Below are positions 29,933 through 40,102 of a stretch of DNA of 40,473 nt, piece after piece. The stretch's first letter is position 1. Each line of letters begins with the position of its first letter. The stretch covers positions 1-40,473 of the forward strand of contig JAAVZW010000066.1 in the NCBI GenBank assembly GCA_022791835.1, in the 5' to 3' direction. The stretch comes from Clostridia bacterium. Its GTDB lineage: Bacteria > Bacillota > Clostridia > TANB77 > CAG-508. A model generated the notes under the pieces. It had not been told where the DNA came from. It worked only from the letters and a program-made list of their open reading frames with translations, and searched no databases. Both the position numbers and the translations under genes were made by a program.

Positions 29933-30841
29933 ATGAATACAAGAGTAAATTTAGCAGGAATAGAAATGAAAAACCCTGTAACAGTAGCATCAGGAACCTT
30001 TGGATATGGAAGAGAAATGAGCGAATTCATAGACTTAAATAAATTAGGAGGTATAGTAACAAAAGGAACCTCACTAAAGCCAAGACCAGGAAACAGACCA
30101 CCAAGAGTATGCGAAGTAACAGGAGGAATGCTAAACTCAATAGGATTGCAAAATCCAGGAGTAGAATTCTTTATGGAATATGACCTACCATGGTTAAGAA
30201 AATTTGATACGAAAATAATAGTAAATGCATGTGGAAGTTCAATAGAAGAATACGTCGAACTAGCAAAAATACTAAACACATTAGATATAGATGGAGTAGA
30301 ACTAAACCTATCATGCCCAAATGTAAAAGCAGGATGTATGGCATTCGGAACAAGCTATGAAGGAGTAAAAGAAGTAACAAGTCAAGTAAGAAAAGTATTA
30401 GACAAACCATTAATAGTAAAATTAACACCAAACGTAACAGACATAACAGCCCCAGCAAGAGGAGCAGAAGACGCAGGAGCAGATGGAGTATCACTAATAA
30501 ATACATTACTTGGAATGAGCATAGACATAGAAAAACAAAGACCAATCCTAGCAAACAACATGGGAGGAATGTCAGGACCAGCAGTAAAACCAGTAGCAGT
30601 AAGAATGGTATATCAAGTAGCCCAAACAGTAAAAATTCCAGTACTAGGACTTGGAGGAATAGTAAGTGGAAAAGATGTAATAGAATTCATGTTAGCAGGA
30701 GCAACAGCAATTTCGATAGGAACAGGAAACTTCATAGAACCAGAAACTAGTATAAAAGCAATAAAAGAAGTAGAAGAATACTTAGAACGTCATAAAATAG
30801 AAAACATAGAAGAAATAATAGGAAAAGTCCAAATGAACTAA
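29933..30841 (+). CDS. pyrD: Dihydroorotate dehydrogenase catalytic subunit (class 1B)
   Basis: FMN enzyme of 302 residues oxidising dihydroorotate to orotate, NAD-linked through PyrK. Motifs are VASGTFGYG, GGIVTKGTSLKPRPGN, LNSIGLQNPG, VELNLSCPNVKAGC (catalytic-cysteine region), PLIVKLTPNVTD, and the FMN phosphate loop ILGLGGIVSGKD with SIGTGNF. Last gene of the operon, followed by a strong terminator. Its one CGG is out of frame (TTC GGA). The pairing with pyrK defines it as class 1B. Confidence 0.94.
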   Translation: MNTRVNLAGIEMKNPVTVASGTFGYGREMSEFIDLNKLGGIVTKGTSLKPRPGNRPPRVCEVTGGMLNSIGLQNPGVEFFMEYDLPWLRKFDTKIIVNACGSSIEEYVELAKILNTLDIDGVELNLSCPNVKAGCMAFGTSYEGVKEVTSQVRKVLDKPLIVKLTPNVTDITAPARGAEDAGADGVSLINTLLGMSIDIEKQRPILANNMGGMSGPAVKPVAVRMVYQVAQTVKIPVLGLGGIVSGKDVIEFMLAGATAISIGTGNFIEPETSIKAIKEVEEYLERHKIENIEEIIGKVQMN

Positions 30842-30848
30842 AATAATC

Positions 30849-30893
30849 AACAAAAGTAGCACATAGAAATATATACTATGTGCTACTTTTGTT
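30849..30893. terminator. Terminator of the pyr operon
   Basis: Perfect 18-base arms, AACAAAAGTAGCACATAG and its complement, with a nine-base loop; usable on both strands since the next gene converges. Confidence 0.88.
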
Positions 30894-30910
30894 AATAAAA
30901 AATATGTAAA

Positions 30911-31351
30911 TTATTCACAAAGTTTTAGAACTTCCTCAATAGTTAATCCTTTAATAGAAAATTGATTAGGAATAGTTTTCTCCAAACCACGAGACGCTAA
31001 CCAAATAGAATTTTCAATTTTATTGCTTGAAGTATTACCTTGAGCATTATTATCAAGCACAGTCATATCCCACTTATTATCATCCCATTTTCTTTTTACT
31101 AAAACATAATCGCCAGCTAATGATTCATTAGATAATCCAATAGCAACAGTAGTTTCGCCAGTTGCAGTATTTTTGTATGCATCAATTTTTGAATTGAAAC
31201 CATTCTTTTTAATTATATTTAATTCATCAGAAAAAGCATCATGTAAAAATTGATTTTCCGAATTATTAGTATTTTTCTCTGTTAAATCTGAAGGCGAACC
31301 AGAAGGAACAGAATTATTATTTACATATTTAGATAAGATGTTTAAATCCAT
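30911..31351 (-). CDS. Hypothetical protein
   Basis: A 146-residue soluble protein with a polar, Asn- and Ser-rich first third (PSGSPSDLTEKNTNNSENQ) and a compact C-terminal part (ETTVAIGLSNESLAGDYVLV, KWDMTVLDNNAQG, GLTIEEVLKLCE). No signal peptide or recognised domain. A binding site AAAGGAGTAAT precedes the ATG and it faces the pyr terminator. It looks like a resident gene by codon use. The CGG in it is out of frame (TCG GAA). Confidence 0.6.
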   Translation of the reverse strand: MDLNILSKYVNNNSVPSGSPSDLTEKNTNNSENQFLHDAFSDELNIIKKNGFNSKIDAYKNTATGETTVAIGLSNESLAGDYVLVKRKWDDNKWDMTVLDNNAQGNTSSNKIENSIWLASRGLEKTIPNQFSIKGLTIEEVLKLCE

Positions 31352-31502
31352 ATAGATTACTCCTTTTTTTAATCATTTAATATTTACATTACATATTATA
31401 CCATATTTTATAAAAAAAAGCGACATTTTTTTCAAAATATCACAAAATATTCATAAAATTTTAATATTATCCATTAAAACTTAGAAATACCATAAGGTAA
31501 TG

Positions 31503-31531
31503 TAGACAGACAGTAGCATTTGTGATAAAAT
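31503..31531 (+). promoter_or_regulatory. Promoter of the maf gene
   Basis: TAGACA (31503-31508), 17 bases, TAAAAT (31526-31531), 37 bases before the start codon. Confidence 0.55.
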
Positions 31532-31567
31532 AACTAAAAAGTAGAATGTAAAAACGAGGGATAAAAA

Positions 31568-32143
31568 ATGAAAATAATATTAGCGTCATCATCACCTAGA
31601 AGAAAAGACCTATTAGGATTAATAACAAAAAATTTTGAAATAATAGTAAGTAACGCAGAAGAAAAATTAGAACCAGGGCTAACATCAAGAGAAGAAGCAG
31701 AAAATATCTCATATCAAAAAGCAAAAATAGTATTTGATGAAACAGAAGGAGACAGAATAGTAATAGGTGCAGACACAATGGTAGTAAAAGAAAACAAAAT
31801 ATATGGAAAACCAAAAACAAAAGAAAAAGCAAAACAAATGCTAGAAGAACTAATAGACGGAGATAGAACACATACAGTAATAACAGGATTAACTGTACTA
31901 ATTCAAAAAGGAAAAGACTATAAAGAATACAAAACTTCAGACCAAGTAAAAATGTACTTTACAAAAATTACAGACCAAGAAATAGAAAACTGGATAAGTA
32001 CAGGAAAAGCCTATGACAAAGCTGGAGCCTATGCTGCAAACGAAGAATTCGCAAAACACATAGAAAAGATAGAAGGAAATTTCATGACAGCAATAGGGTT
32101 GCCAATACATAAACTATACGAAATAATTAAAGAATATATTTAA
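31568..32143 (+). CDS. maf: Maf family nucleotide pyrophosphatase
   Basis: A 191-residue house-cleaning enzyme that hydrolyses non-canonical or modified nucleoside triphosphates. It has the Maf N-terminal signature IILASSSPRRKDLLGLI, the catalytic region VIGADTMVVKENKIYGKPK, HTVITGLTV, the stretch KAYDKAGAYAAN, and IEGNFMTAIGLPIHKL near the end. The length is usual. The binding site is the GAGG of AACGAGGGATAAAA. A long terminator follows. It is monocistronic. Confidence 0.9.
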   Translation: MKIILASSSPRRKDLLGLITKNFEIIVSNAEEKLEPGLTSREEAENISYQKAKIVFDETEGDRIVIGADTMVVKENKIYGKPKTKEKAKQMLEELIDGDRTHTVITGLTVLIQKGKDYKEYKTSDQVKMYFTKITDQEIENWISTGKAYDKAGAYAANEEFAKHIEKIEGNFMTAIGLPIHKLYEIIKEYI

Positions 32144-32144
32144 T

Positions 32145-32188
32145 AAGTAGAATACGCTTTTGGAAACATCCAAAGGCGTATTCTACTT
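32145..32188. terminator. Terminator after maf
   Basis: AAGTAGAATACGCTTTTGGA pairs with its complement at 32169-32188 over 20 bases with a single wobble pair, followed by TT and A-rich DNA. Confidence 0.75.
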
Positions 32189-32260
32189 TAGAAAACCACA
32201 AAAGCATACTCTGAAATATGCAATTAATCCAATACTTTCAGAATTATAACATTACAAAAA

Positions 32261-32800
32261 CTATTCTACAAGCACAGCACCGAGAACAAAAATACCCTCG
32301 TTTTCCGCATAAATTGTATCAAATTGAGAAATAGGAAGCGGATTTTCACCTAGTCCACATTCCACAGTATAACCGAGGTAAATTGTAATTTTGGATAAAC
32401 CAATCTTTGTATCCAGCGAAACTAGAACCATAAGGAGTATCCTCAAGTTCATAACCACTAGACTTAGCAAACTGCTCACCAATATAGAAAGAAGCAGGAG
32501 GTAAATAATCTAAAAATCTCCAATAAATAACCCTACCCTGAGTATGATAAGCAAGAATAAGTCTAAAATCATGCTGAAGAGTAAAATTATATAAAGCACG
32601 AGACTCAGGAGCAACCAAAGGAGCAGAACCAACAAAATCACGAGGAGCAGGAGACTTAAAACCTTGCTCAAATTTAATCTCCTTAGCATTTTCCCAACCG
32701 AGCAGGAAACTGTAAATTTAAATCCACACCTGTGAGGCTGATTAACTTCCATATAGGAAAGTATAATAATTGGATATAGAAATATTTACAGGAGCAAGGT
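32261..32800 (-). pseudogene. 5'-decayed M14 zinc carboxypeptidase, retaining two CGG +1 shift sites
   Basis: The C-terminal part of an M14 peptidase of the cell-wall peptide or gamma-D-glutamyl type. Recognisable text in order: GVDLNLQFPA, then a CGG (C at 32700, codon GCT) with the +1 frame GWENAKEIKFEQGF; SPAPRDFVGSAPL; FRLILAYHTQGRVIYWRFLD; then a second CGG (C at 32375, codon CCT) with the +1 frame GYTVECGLGENPLPISQFD, to the stop at 32261. Two shifts join the parts exactly. Upstream of GVDLN only scraps (W-K and a possible SNYY in another frame) remain, and the metal-binding His-x-x-Glu half and start are absent. The gene was therefore cut, probably when the neighbouring island arrived, and the upstream limit is approximate. 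Confidence 0.75.
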
Positions 32801-33109
32801 GTAATTAGGCATCTTGTTTTTTATTTTAGAAAATACCTATGTGATAAATAGGACATACCCTATTCGATATTTAGGACATAGGTATGTCCCAAAAAGGACA
32901 GTATAATATTATAAGTATAATAAGATAGATAGATTATTAATAGTTTATAAAAAAGTTTTGAATAAATGAAAATAAATATTGACAAATAAACAAATGTTTG
33001 ATATAAATATGTTAATAAACTTTTAAGAACAAAAATTTATAATTTGTGGCAAAAAGATAAATTTTATGATAAAATACATTTGAGATGTAAATGAAAAAGA
33101 GGAATTAAT
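32801..33109. promoter_or_regulatory. Upstream region of the restriction-modification genes, with repeated GGACATA motif
   Basis: ACCTATGT (about 32836-32843), AGGACATACC (32850-32859) and AGGACATAGGTATGTCC (32873-32889) form direct and inverted copies of one motif, and AAGGACA follows at 32894. Such clusters suit binding of a control protein or of the methyltransferase itself. A TAAAAT box (33070-33075) lies 35 bases before the start codon, without a clear -35. No gene is seen in the stretch. Confidence 0.45.
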
Positions 33110-34213
33110 ATGAGTTTAAAAACAATAGATTTATTTGCAGGTATAGGTGGCATTCGTAGAGGATTTGAGATGACTGGAAATTTTTCAAATGTGCTATCAG
33201 CAGAAATTGATAAATATGCTTGCGAGACCTATACTCATTTATATGGAGAGAATCCATATAATGATGTAACAAGCGAGGAATTTAAAGATAAAGTGGAAAA
33301 AACAAATTATGATGTATTATTAGGAGGATTTCCTTGTCAATCTTTTTCTATTGCTGGAAAGAAAGAAGGATTTAAAGATAAAACAAGAGGAACATTGTTT
33401 TTTGATGTTGCAGATATTATTGATAGAACTAGACCAAAGGCTTTTCTTTTAGAAAATGTGGAAGGCATTATAACACACGATAAAGGAAGAACTTTTAATA
33501 CAATAGTTGAAACACTTGTAAACGATTTAGGATATCATATGATTGGTGTAAGTGAAGGAATTAGTGGATATCTTGAAATTGATAAAGATGAAATAATAAG
33601 AAATACTAAAAACTTTGGATTACCACAAAAGAGATCTAGAGCATATATGATGGGATTTAGGAAAGACTTAATACCAACTGGATATATATTTCCATCATTA
33701 CCAAGAAAAAGGGAAACAGTGATATACAAAAACTTATATGATGTATTAGATAAAGATGTAGAAGAAAGGTACTACTTATCTGAATCATATTTAGAAACAT
33801 TAGAAAGACATCGAAGCAAACATCAAGAAAAAGGAAATGGATTTGGATATGTTATAGTGAATGAAGGTGAAAATCCTGTTTCAAACACTATTTTAGCGAC
33901 AGGAGGATCTGGAAAAGAAAGAAATTTAGTGAAACAACCTAATTATACTTTTGGAGGAAAAAAAGTTAAAAATAAAAAATCTGAATTAAATTATGATGGA
34001 ATTAGACATATGACTCCAAATGAATGGGGAAAATTACAAGGATTTATAGGTTATGGATTTAAAGATGGAGAAAGAGATAAATTTTCATTTCCGAAAGATG
34101 TTAGTATAACACAACAATATAAATTATTTGGCAATTCTGTATCTATACCAGTAATTGAAGAAATGGCTAAATATATGTATAAAAGATTGGAGGAATTTAA
34201 TGCAATTCAATAG
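33110..34213 (+). CDS. DNA cytosine-5 methyltransferase
   Basis: Modification enzyme of 367 residues. C5-methyltransferase motifs run in order: motif I DLFAGIGGIRRGFE, motif IV with the catalytic Cys in GGFPCQSFSIAG (about 79), motif VI ENVEGI, motif VIII FGLPQKRSRAYM, and motif X YKLFGNSVSIPVI at the end; the variable target-recognition stretch lies between VIII and IX. It overlaps the next gene by 14 bases, so it is the modification half of a type II system. The binding site is GAGGAATTA. No CGG is present at all, and codon use has more T-ending codons than the resident genes, in keeping with an acquired island. Confidence 0.93.
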   Translation: MSLKTIDLFAGIGGIRRGFEMTGNFSNVLSAEIDKYACETYTHLYGENPYNDVTSEEFKDKVEKTNYDVLLGGFPCQSFSIAGKKEGFKDKTRGTLFFDVADIIDRTRPKAFLLENVEGIITHDKGRTFNTIVETLVNDLGYHMIGVSEGISGYLEIDKDEIIRNTKNFGLPQKRSRAYMMGFRKDLIPTGYIFPSLPRKRETVIYKNLYDVLDKDVEERYYLSESYLETLERHRSKHQEKGNGFGYVIVNEGENPVSNTILATGGSGKERNLVKQPNYTFGGKKVKNKKSELNYDGIRHMTPNEWGKLQGFIGYGFKDGERDKFSFPKDVSITQQYKLFGNSVSIPVIEEMAKYMYKRLEEFNAIQ

Positions 34214-35285
34214 AGGTGAATGGTCTGAATTATATGCATTATTAGAATTATTAGACAATCAAGACCTAAAAATAGTAAATGATAGTTTAGAAATAATTGA
34301 TGATAATACTTTTAAAGTTATAGGATTATATATACAAAATAGCAATAATGAATACTACTTTGATATTAAAGACATAAATGTAGATGTACTGAAAAATAAT
34401 AGAATTATATCAAATGTTGAGAAGATTGAAATTCAAAAATATAAAGAAGTATTATTAGATAAAATAATCAATGAGTTACCTGGAAGAGGTAGTTTCCCAA
34501 TTCAAGAAATGAAATATATTCTTGAAAAATTAACTGATGGAAATAAAATAAAATCATCATCAAATTCAAAAGAAGATATAAGTGCAAAGTTAAAAGACAA
34601 TAAACTAAATACTATTGTTAATAAGGTTGGTTATAGTATAAAATCTAGTTTAGGTAGCCCAGCAACATTATTAAATGCTTCAAGTAATACTAATTTTAGA
34701 TATATAGTAAAAGGTCTTTCTAAAAATGATATAGAAGAAATAAATAATATTAATACAAGAACAAAGCTATTGGATAGATTAAAATATATGAAAAATAAGA
34801 ATGCTAAAATAATGTTTGATAAAGTTATAAGTAATACAATGAATCAAAATTTACAAATGATTGATTCGAAATTGCCAGAGATATTGGCATATTTATTAAT
34901 AGCATCATATGAAAAAAGTGAAAAGAAGATAGAAAATTTAGTACATTATGTGTCTAAAAATAATGTATTAAATTACGATGGAACCACAGAACTATATTAT
35001 AAAAAGAAAATAGGAGACTTTCTTTTAGCAATTACATTAGGCATGATGCCAGGTGAAATTTGGAATGGTGAATATAATGTTACTGGTGGAATAATTTTAG
35101 TTGAAAATGATGGAAAAATATTGGTTTTAGATGCTATTTATTATAAAGAATATTTAGTAAAGTATCTTATTAAAAATACTAAATTAGACTCACCAAGTTC
35201 ATCCCGATATAAAATGTTTGATATTTATCCAGACAAAGGAGAAAATTATTTTAATTTAAATTTACAAATAAGATTTATAAAGTAA
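34200..35285 (+). CDS. HpaII-family type II restriction endonuclease
   Basis: A 361-residue protein matching the HpaII endonuclease family in its N-terminal FNRGEWSELYALLELL, in GRGSFPIQEMKYIL, and most clearly in YSIKSSLGSPATLLNAS followed by NTNFRYIV, a block typical of that family. HpaII itself cuts CCGG; specificity of this protein is not known. The start at 34200 is chosen because GGAGG is six bases before it; it overlaps the methyltransferase gene by 14 bases and is translationally coupled to it. I saw no CCGG in the window. No in-frame CGG. Confidence 0.82.
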   Translation: MQFNRGEWSELYALLELLDNQDLKIVNDSLEIIDDNTFKVIGLYIQNSNNEYYFDIKDINVDVLKNNRIISNVEKIEIQKYKEVLLDKIINELPGRGSFPIQEMKYILEKLTDGNKIKSSSNSKEDISAKLKDNKLNTIVNKVGYSIKSSLGSPATLLNASSNTNFRYIVKGLSKNDIEEINNINTRTKLLDRLKYMKNKNAKIMFDKVISNTMNQNLQMIDSKLPEILAYLLIASYEKSEKKIENLVHYVSKNNVLNYDGTTELYYKKKIGDFLLAITLGMMPGEIWNGEYNVTGGIILVENDGKILVLDAIYYKEYLVKYLIKNTKLDSPSSSRYKMFDIYPDKGENYFNLNLQIRFIK

Positions 35286-35400
35286 AAAATGAATTACAAA
35301 AGAAAAGCAGAATAAGAAAGTAATAATATATTACAGGATTATTTTGCTTTTAAAATGTCCATTAAAAATGATAATATATTAGGATAAAATAGCAGGTGAT

Positions 35401-38400
35401 ATGATGTTAAAAGATGAAACAAAAATAAAATTCATTAATGAAAAATTGGCACAATTAAAAACATATATAAAATTAAATTCACATATTAATCTAAATGATA
35501 TATGTGTTATTAGTGAAGATTTTTTTTGCAAATTATTAAATTCCATTTTTGGATATAAACTAATAAACGCAAATGTGTTAGAAAATAATTTTAAGGGAAT
35601 TGATTTAATAGATACAAATAGTAAAATAGTTTTTCAAATTACTGCAGATGATAGTGCAGATAAGATACAAACAACAATTAATAAGTTTCAAGATAAATTT
35701 GATAATTCTTATCAGTTAAAGTTTGTTATTATTTCAAATAAAAAAAGGTTTAATAAAGCTTTTAACATAGGAAGTGGATATGCTTTTGATAAAAAGCAAG
35801 ATATTTTATTTATTGAAGATTTTAGTCAATTATCAAGAAAAAATTTAGATGAAGTATATAATATAATTGAAAATGATTTTTATTGTGAGAATATAGAAAG
35901 AAAATACGAATGGTATGAAAAGAACAACAGAAATAATATTGAAGATTTAGGCTGTAGATATAATAATGAAATAGATATTACAACAGAAACATATAGAAAA
36001 TTAGAAAATTTTTTATGTGATGAGGAATTTTTGACCAAAGTTTTATTAGATATTAAAAGTCTTATATACTCTTTGAAAGATTTTGAAGAACGACTAGTAA
36101 AAACAGAAAATATAGAAAAATTTAAAATATGTTATTCAGAATTTATTAAAGACATGAAAATTATAAATGTAAATAAACTTTATTATGTTATAAAAAATAT
36201 TGGTGAAGAAATTAACCAAAATGAAAAGGATATTATAGAAAAATTAAGTGGTGAAGAAAATGAAGTTTATAGAGAAAAGAATAAAATATATGAAATTGTA
36301 GAACAATGTCAAAAATGTAAAGAATATTTAGAGTTGATGATAAAAGGAGTTTTAATAGTAACTGGTAATATGGGAACTGGAAAATCTCATATAGTGGCTA
36401 GTTATATTGAAAATAATTGTTTAAAAAATAAAAACGAAGCAATTTTAATTTTGGGACAACATTTAAATGATAATAAACTTTTTAAATTACAGATTAAAGA
36501 AATATTAGAAATAAATGAAAATTTTGAAAGATTTATAAAACTATTAAATGCAAAAGGTAAAGAAAAAAATATATTTATTCCTATATTTATAGATGCTATT
36601 AATGAAAGTTTGTATAATTTGAATTGGAATAATGAATTAAATGGATTAGTAAGTATAATAAAGTAATATAAATATGTAAAATTAGTAATAACATTGCGTA
36701 CAGATTATGCAAAATTATGCCTACCAGAGAATATGGAAAATGAATTTGTAGAGAGAATAGAACATAATGGATTTCAAGATGAAGAGGATATATATTCTAT
36801 AATTAATGAAATATTTCATTATTATGGAGTTCCAGTTCCATTATTTCCAATGATAAATGATGAATATACTAATCCTCTTTTTATTATTTCTTTTTGTAAA
36901 TTGGTAAGAGATTATGAAATTGATATTTTGATACAAAACTATACATCATTCAGGACTATTTTTGAGAAATATATATCAATGATAAATGAAAGAATGGCAA
37001 GAAAATTTAATTATAATGTGGAAAATCATTTATTAGATGAAGTGATACACAATATAGCAGAATACATGGTAGAGAAGAACAAATTATACATAACACAAAA
37101 AGAATTTTGCAATATAGAAAAAGATTTACTACAAAACTATGGAATAGCTCCGATAAAACTTATTGATATATTGAGGTCTGAAGGTTTAATATTTAAAAGT
37201 ATTTATGCTAAAGATGAAATTATATATTTTAGTTATGAACAATATAATAGCATATTAAAAGCTGATTTATTATTTGAAAGAGTAATAGATAATAATGAGT
37301 TAAATGTAGAAAAATTGAAGACTTTAATAATGGAAACAATGGATTCGGATGTATTAAAAAATATATTTATATTAATTGGAAATAAATATGGTATTGAAAT
37401 ATACGATATATTTGATTTTAGCAAAGATATCGATAATGATTTTAAGATTATAAATGCATATATGTTGAGTTTATTATGGAGAAAAAAAGATAATTTTGAT
37501 AAAAATTTAAAATTTAAACTTTTTATAGATATGATAAATGAAAAGTATACATGGTTAATTTCCGATTATAATGATTTATTTTATTATTGTGCATCAATAG
37601 AAAATAGTCCTTTTAATATTTATTATTATAATGAAGAATTGAAAAAAATGTCATTAGCAGAACGAGATTTTAAATATACAATAAGATTGAACTTTGGAAT
37701 TGCAACTAGGATGGCTTTATATTGTTTAAAAGCAGATATGAAAGATTTAAGTAATGAGAGTAGAATTATGTTAGCAATAACTTTAAGCTGGTTTTTAGCT
37801 AGTCCTAATAGATATTTACGAGATATTTCTACCAAAGCTTTGGTAAACTTATTAACGGATAATATAGAAACAATGATTAAGTTAATTGAAAATTTTAAAA
37901 ACGTAGATGATTTGTATATTGTAGAAAGAGTTTATGCAAGTTGTTATGGTGCAGTTTTACGAAGTGGTAAAGCAGAAAAATTGGAAAATTTATTAGATAT
38001 AGTATATCAAAATGTATTTGATATAGAAGAAGTTATTCCAAATATTATTATTAGATATTATGCTAAAAATTTGATTTTATATGGAAAATTTAAAAAAGTT
38101 AACATTAAATTTGCCTTAAATAAGATTTATGCTCCATATAATAGTAAGTGGTATGAAGTAATTCCAACAAATGATGAAATAAAAAAGTACCAGATAGATT
38201 ATGAAAAAATTAGTAAAGAGAATAGATATTTATATGCACAAAATGAAATAATTGACTCAATGCTAACAGAAGATGCAAAGGAACTTGGAATGTATGGAGA
38301 TTTCGGAAGGTATTATTTTGGTGCTAATATATCAGATTGGAAACAAAACTTTTCATCAGAACAAATATTAAGTAATATTGCAATAAAAAGAATATTCGAT

Positions 38401-39468
38401 TTTGGATATGATGTTGAAAAATTTGGAAATTATGATATGTGGCAGAGAGAAAGATGTGGATATGATAGACATGGACATAGACTTGAAAGAATAGGTAAAA
38501 AATATCAGTGGCTTGCACTATATGAAATTATAGCAAAATTACAAGACAATTATAAATATTTAAAAGATATAGATAATGAAAATGAGAAAGAAGAAAAAGG
38601 AATAGCTTATTACAATTGGAATGGGAAAGAAGTATCTTTTTCAAAAGCAACATATAAAGAACAAATATATGAAGAATGTCAACCATCTTTATTAAATATT
38701 GATGTAACTAATTTAATTGAATTACCTAAAGTTAAATCTTCTCAATTAAAAACTTATATTGATGAAAAATGGTTTAAAGAGGATCTATCAAATATACAAG
38801 ATATTATTGAAAATGGGGAATTTATATATCTAAATGTTTCTAAAAGACTAAAGAAAAAAACATTGGAATTATGCGAAAGCAAAGGATTATGGGGAGATGA
38901 TAAATACGATTCTCAAATGACAGTAATATATCAAGCATACCTATACAGAGATAAATTGAATTTAAATAAAAGTGAAAAAGAAGGTATGTTTAGAGGCATA
39001 TATGAATCTAATGATTTATTATTACTAGAGTATCCTTGGAAATATAAAACTATAAAAGAATTTAACGAAGAAAGAAATAATTGTTATATTACAAATTATG
39101 ATTATAGTTATAATAGTGAATATGATATGACAGAAGAAGATACTTCTAGAATAATTCAACCATCAAAATATATTATAGATTTATTAGAATTAAAGCAAGG
39201 AAATGATGGGTATTGGTATGATAATAATAAAAAAATAGTGTGTTATGATACTATTTTAGAAAACGGAGAAAGCGAATTTATAATAAAAAAAGATTCTTTA
39301 ATTGAAGTGCTTCAGAAAAATAATTTGAAAATAATGTGGATGGGATATGTAGAAAAAAAGTATAAAGATAATTTAAGAGAGTATAGATTTAGAATTGATA
39401 GAACTGAAGATGGATTATATAATTTAACAGAAAAATGGTCAGAAGAAGAATGGAAATATCAATTTTAA
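35401..39468 (+). pseudogene. SMEK-domain STAND-like NTPase, interrupted by an in-frame TAA
   Basis: One reading frame of 1,354 residues broken by TAA at 36664-36666; the codons on both sides are in the same frame and the text runs on as YKYVKLVITLRTDYAKL. The N-terminus (about 1-160) is a SMEK domain (VISEDFFCKLLNSIFGYKLI, GIDLIDTNSKIVFQIT), a fold linked to nuclease-like effector modules. A P-loop NTPase follows, with Walker A TGNMGTGKS (about 322) and Walker B IFIPIFIDAINES (about 397). The stop lies between Walker B and the RTD sensor. The 900-residue C-terminal part is helical repeat-like. Large NTPases of this build next to restriction-modification genes are usual anti-phage defence proteins. 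Each half could be translated (the second from TTG 36694), but neither holds a full NTPase. A recent mutation or base error is likely. Confidence 0.75.
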
Positions 39469-39512
39469 TAAGAATAAAAACTGTATTTTAAAAAGTTTCA
39501 ATTTTTTTATAA

Positions 39513-39674
39513 ATTTATGCTAAAATTTTCTCCCAGCAGGCTAAAAAGGTATTAGGAGATTTTCTCCTAAACAGCAAAAAGGGCGTCAAGGCACCAAGCT
39601 GGCGAACTTTGGGCATTAAAAATGATCCTATAAATATTGAATGTGATTATAAAGATAAAATTGAAAAATTTTAA
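39513..39674 (+). other. Possible coding remnant in a GC-richer patch
   Basis: An open stretch of 53 codons without an ATG, reading QQAKKVLGDFLLNSKKGVKA and then PSWRTLGIKNDP. It is noticeably richer in G and C than its surroundings (for example AAGCTGGCGAACTTTGGGC). It could be the tail of a lost gene or a structured RNA. The hairpin AGGAGATTTTCTCCT lies at its start. Confidence 0.3.
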
Positions 39675-39689
39675 GTATAGATTAGTTCG

Positions 39690-39752
39690 AAATCAAAAAA
39701 GTACTTTTTTGATTTGAAAAGATGAAATTTTAAAAGTTTCATCTTTTTTTCT
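39690..39752. terminator. Palindrome and terminator
   Basis: A perfect 26-base palindrome with arms AAATCAAAAAAGT (39690-39715) is followed by AAAAGATGAAA / TTTCATCTTTT (39717-39747) and a T-run. It ends the transcript of the defence genes or of the remnant before it. Confidence 0.6.
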
Positions 39753-39907
39753 ACCCAAATTTCTTTTTCTGTACCCATTTTAATAAAAGTTTTCAAAATC
39801 AATGTATAGTGATTATAAATTATTTAAGTTTGATATGTAAATAAAAAAATTTTATTATACGAATATCATTCTTAAAACTTAATAAACATTATTAAGAGGT
39901 GTATGTT

Positions 39908-40051
39908 TTGAAGGAAGATAATATAAAAATATACTGTAAATTTAATAAAACAAAACAACCCATTGATAAAGTTATTTGTAAAATGTTTTACGATTTTACT
40001 GAAAAGAAAACTGATAATAAAAATATTGAAAAAAGAGCTGACAAAACATAA
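39908..40051 (+). CDS. Small hypothetical protein before the recombinase
   Basis: A 47-residue protein from a TTG start with an AAGAGGTGT binding site (MKEDNIKIYCKFNKTKQPID then KVICKMFYDFTEKKTDN). The sequence CKFNKTKQPIDKVICKMFY resembles small ORFs that often precede serine recombinase genes in clostridial elements, but I cannot name a family. It lies 51 bases before the recombinase start. Confidence is limited by the short length and the weak start. Confidence 0.4.
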   Translation: MKEDNIKIYCKFNKTKQPIDKVICKMFYDFTEKKTDNKNIEKRADKT

Positions 40052-40102
40052 AGACTACGTTATGATAATAGCACTGTAAATATTTTTATGGGAAGGAGTG
40101 AT

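Noticed and set aside
32510..32752. Open frame MEVNQPHRCG... as a gene
   Set aside because: It is the wrong frame of the M14 remnant and loses to the frame that reads GVDLNLQFPA.
36664..36666. TAA in the SMEK NTPase as part of the recoding system
   Set aside because: No CGG is near and no frame change is needed; a single in-frame stop is better explained by mutation or base error.
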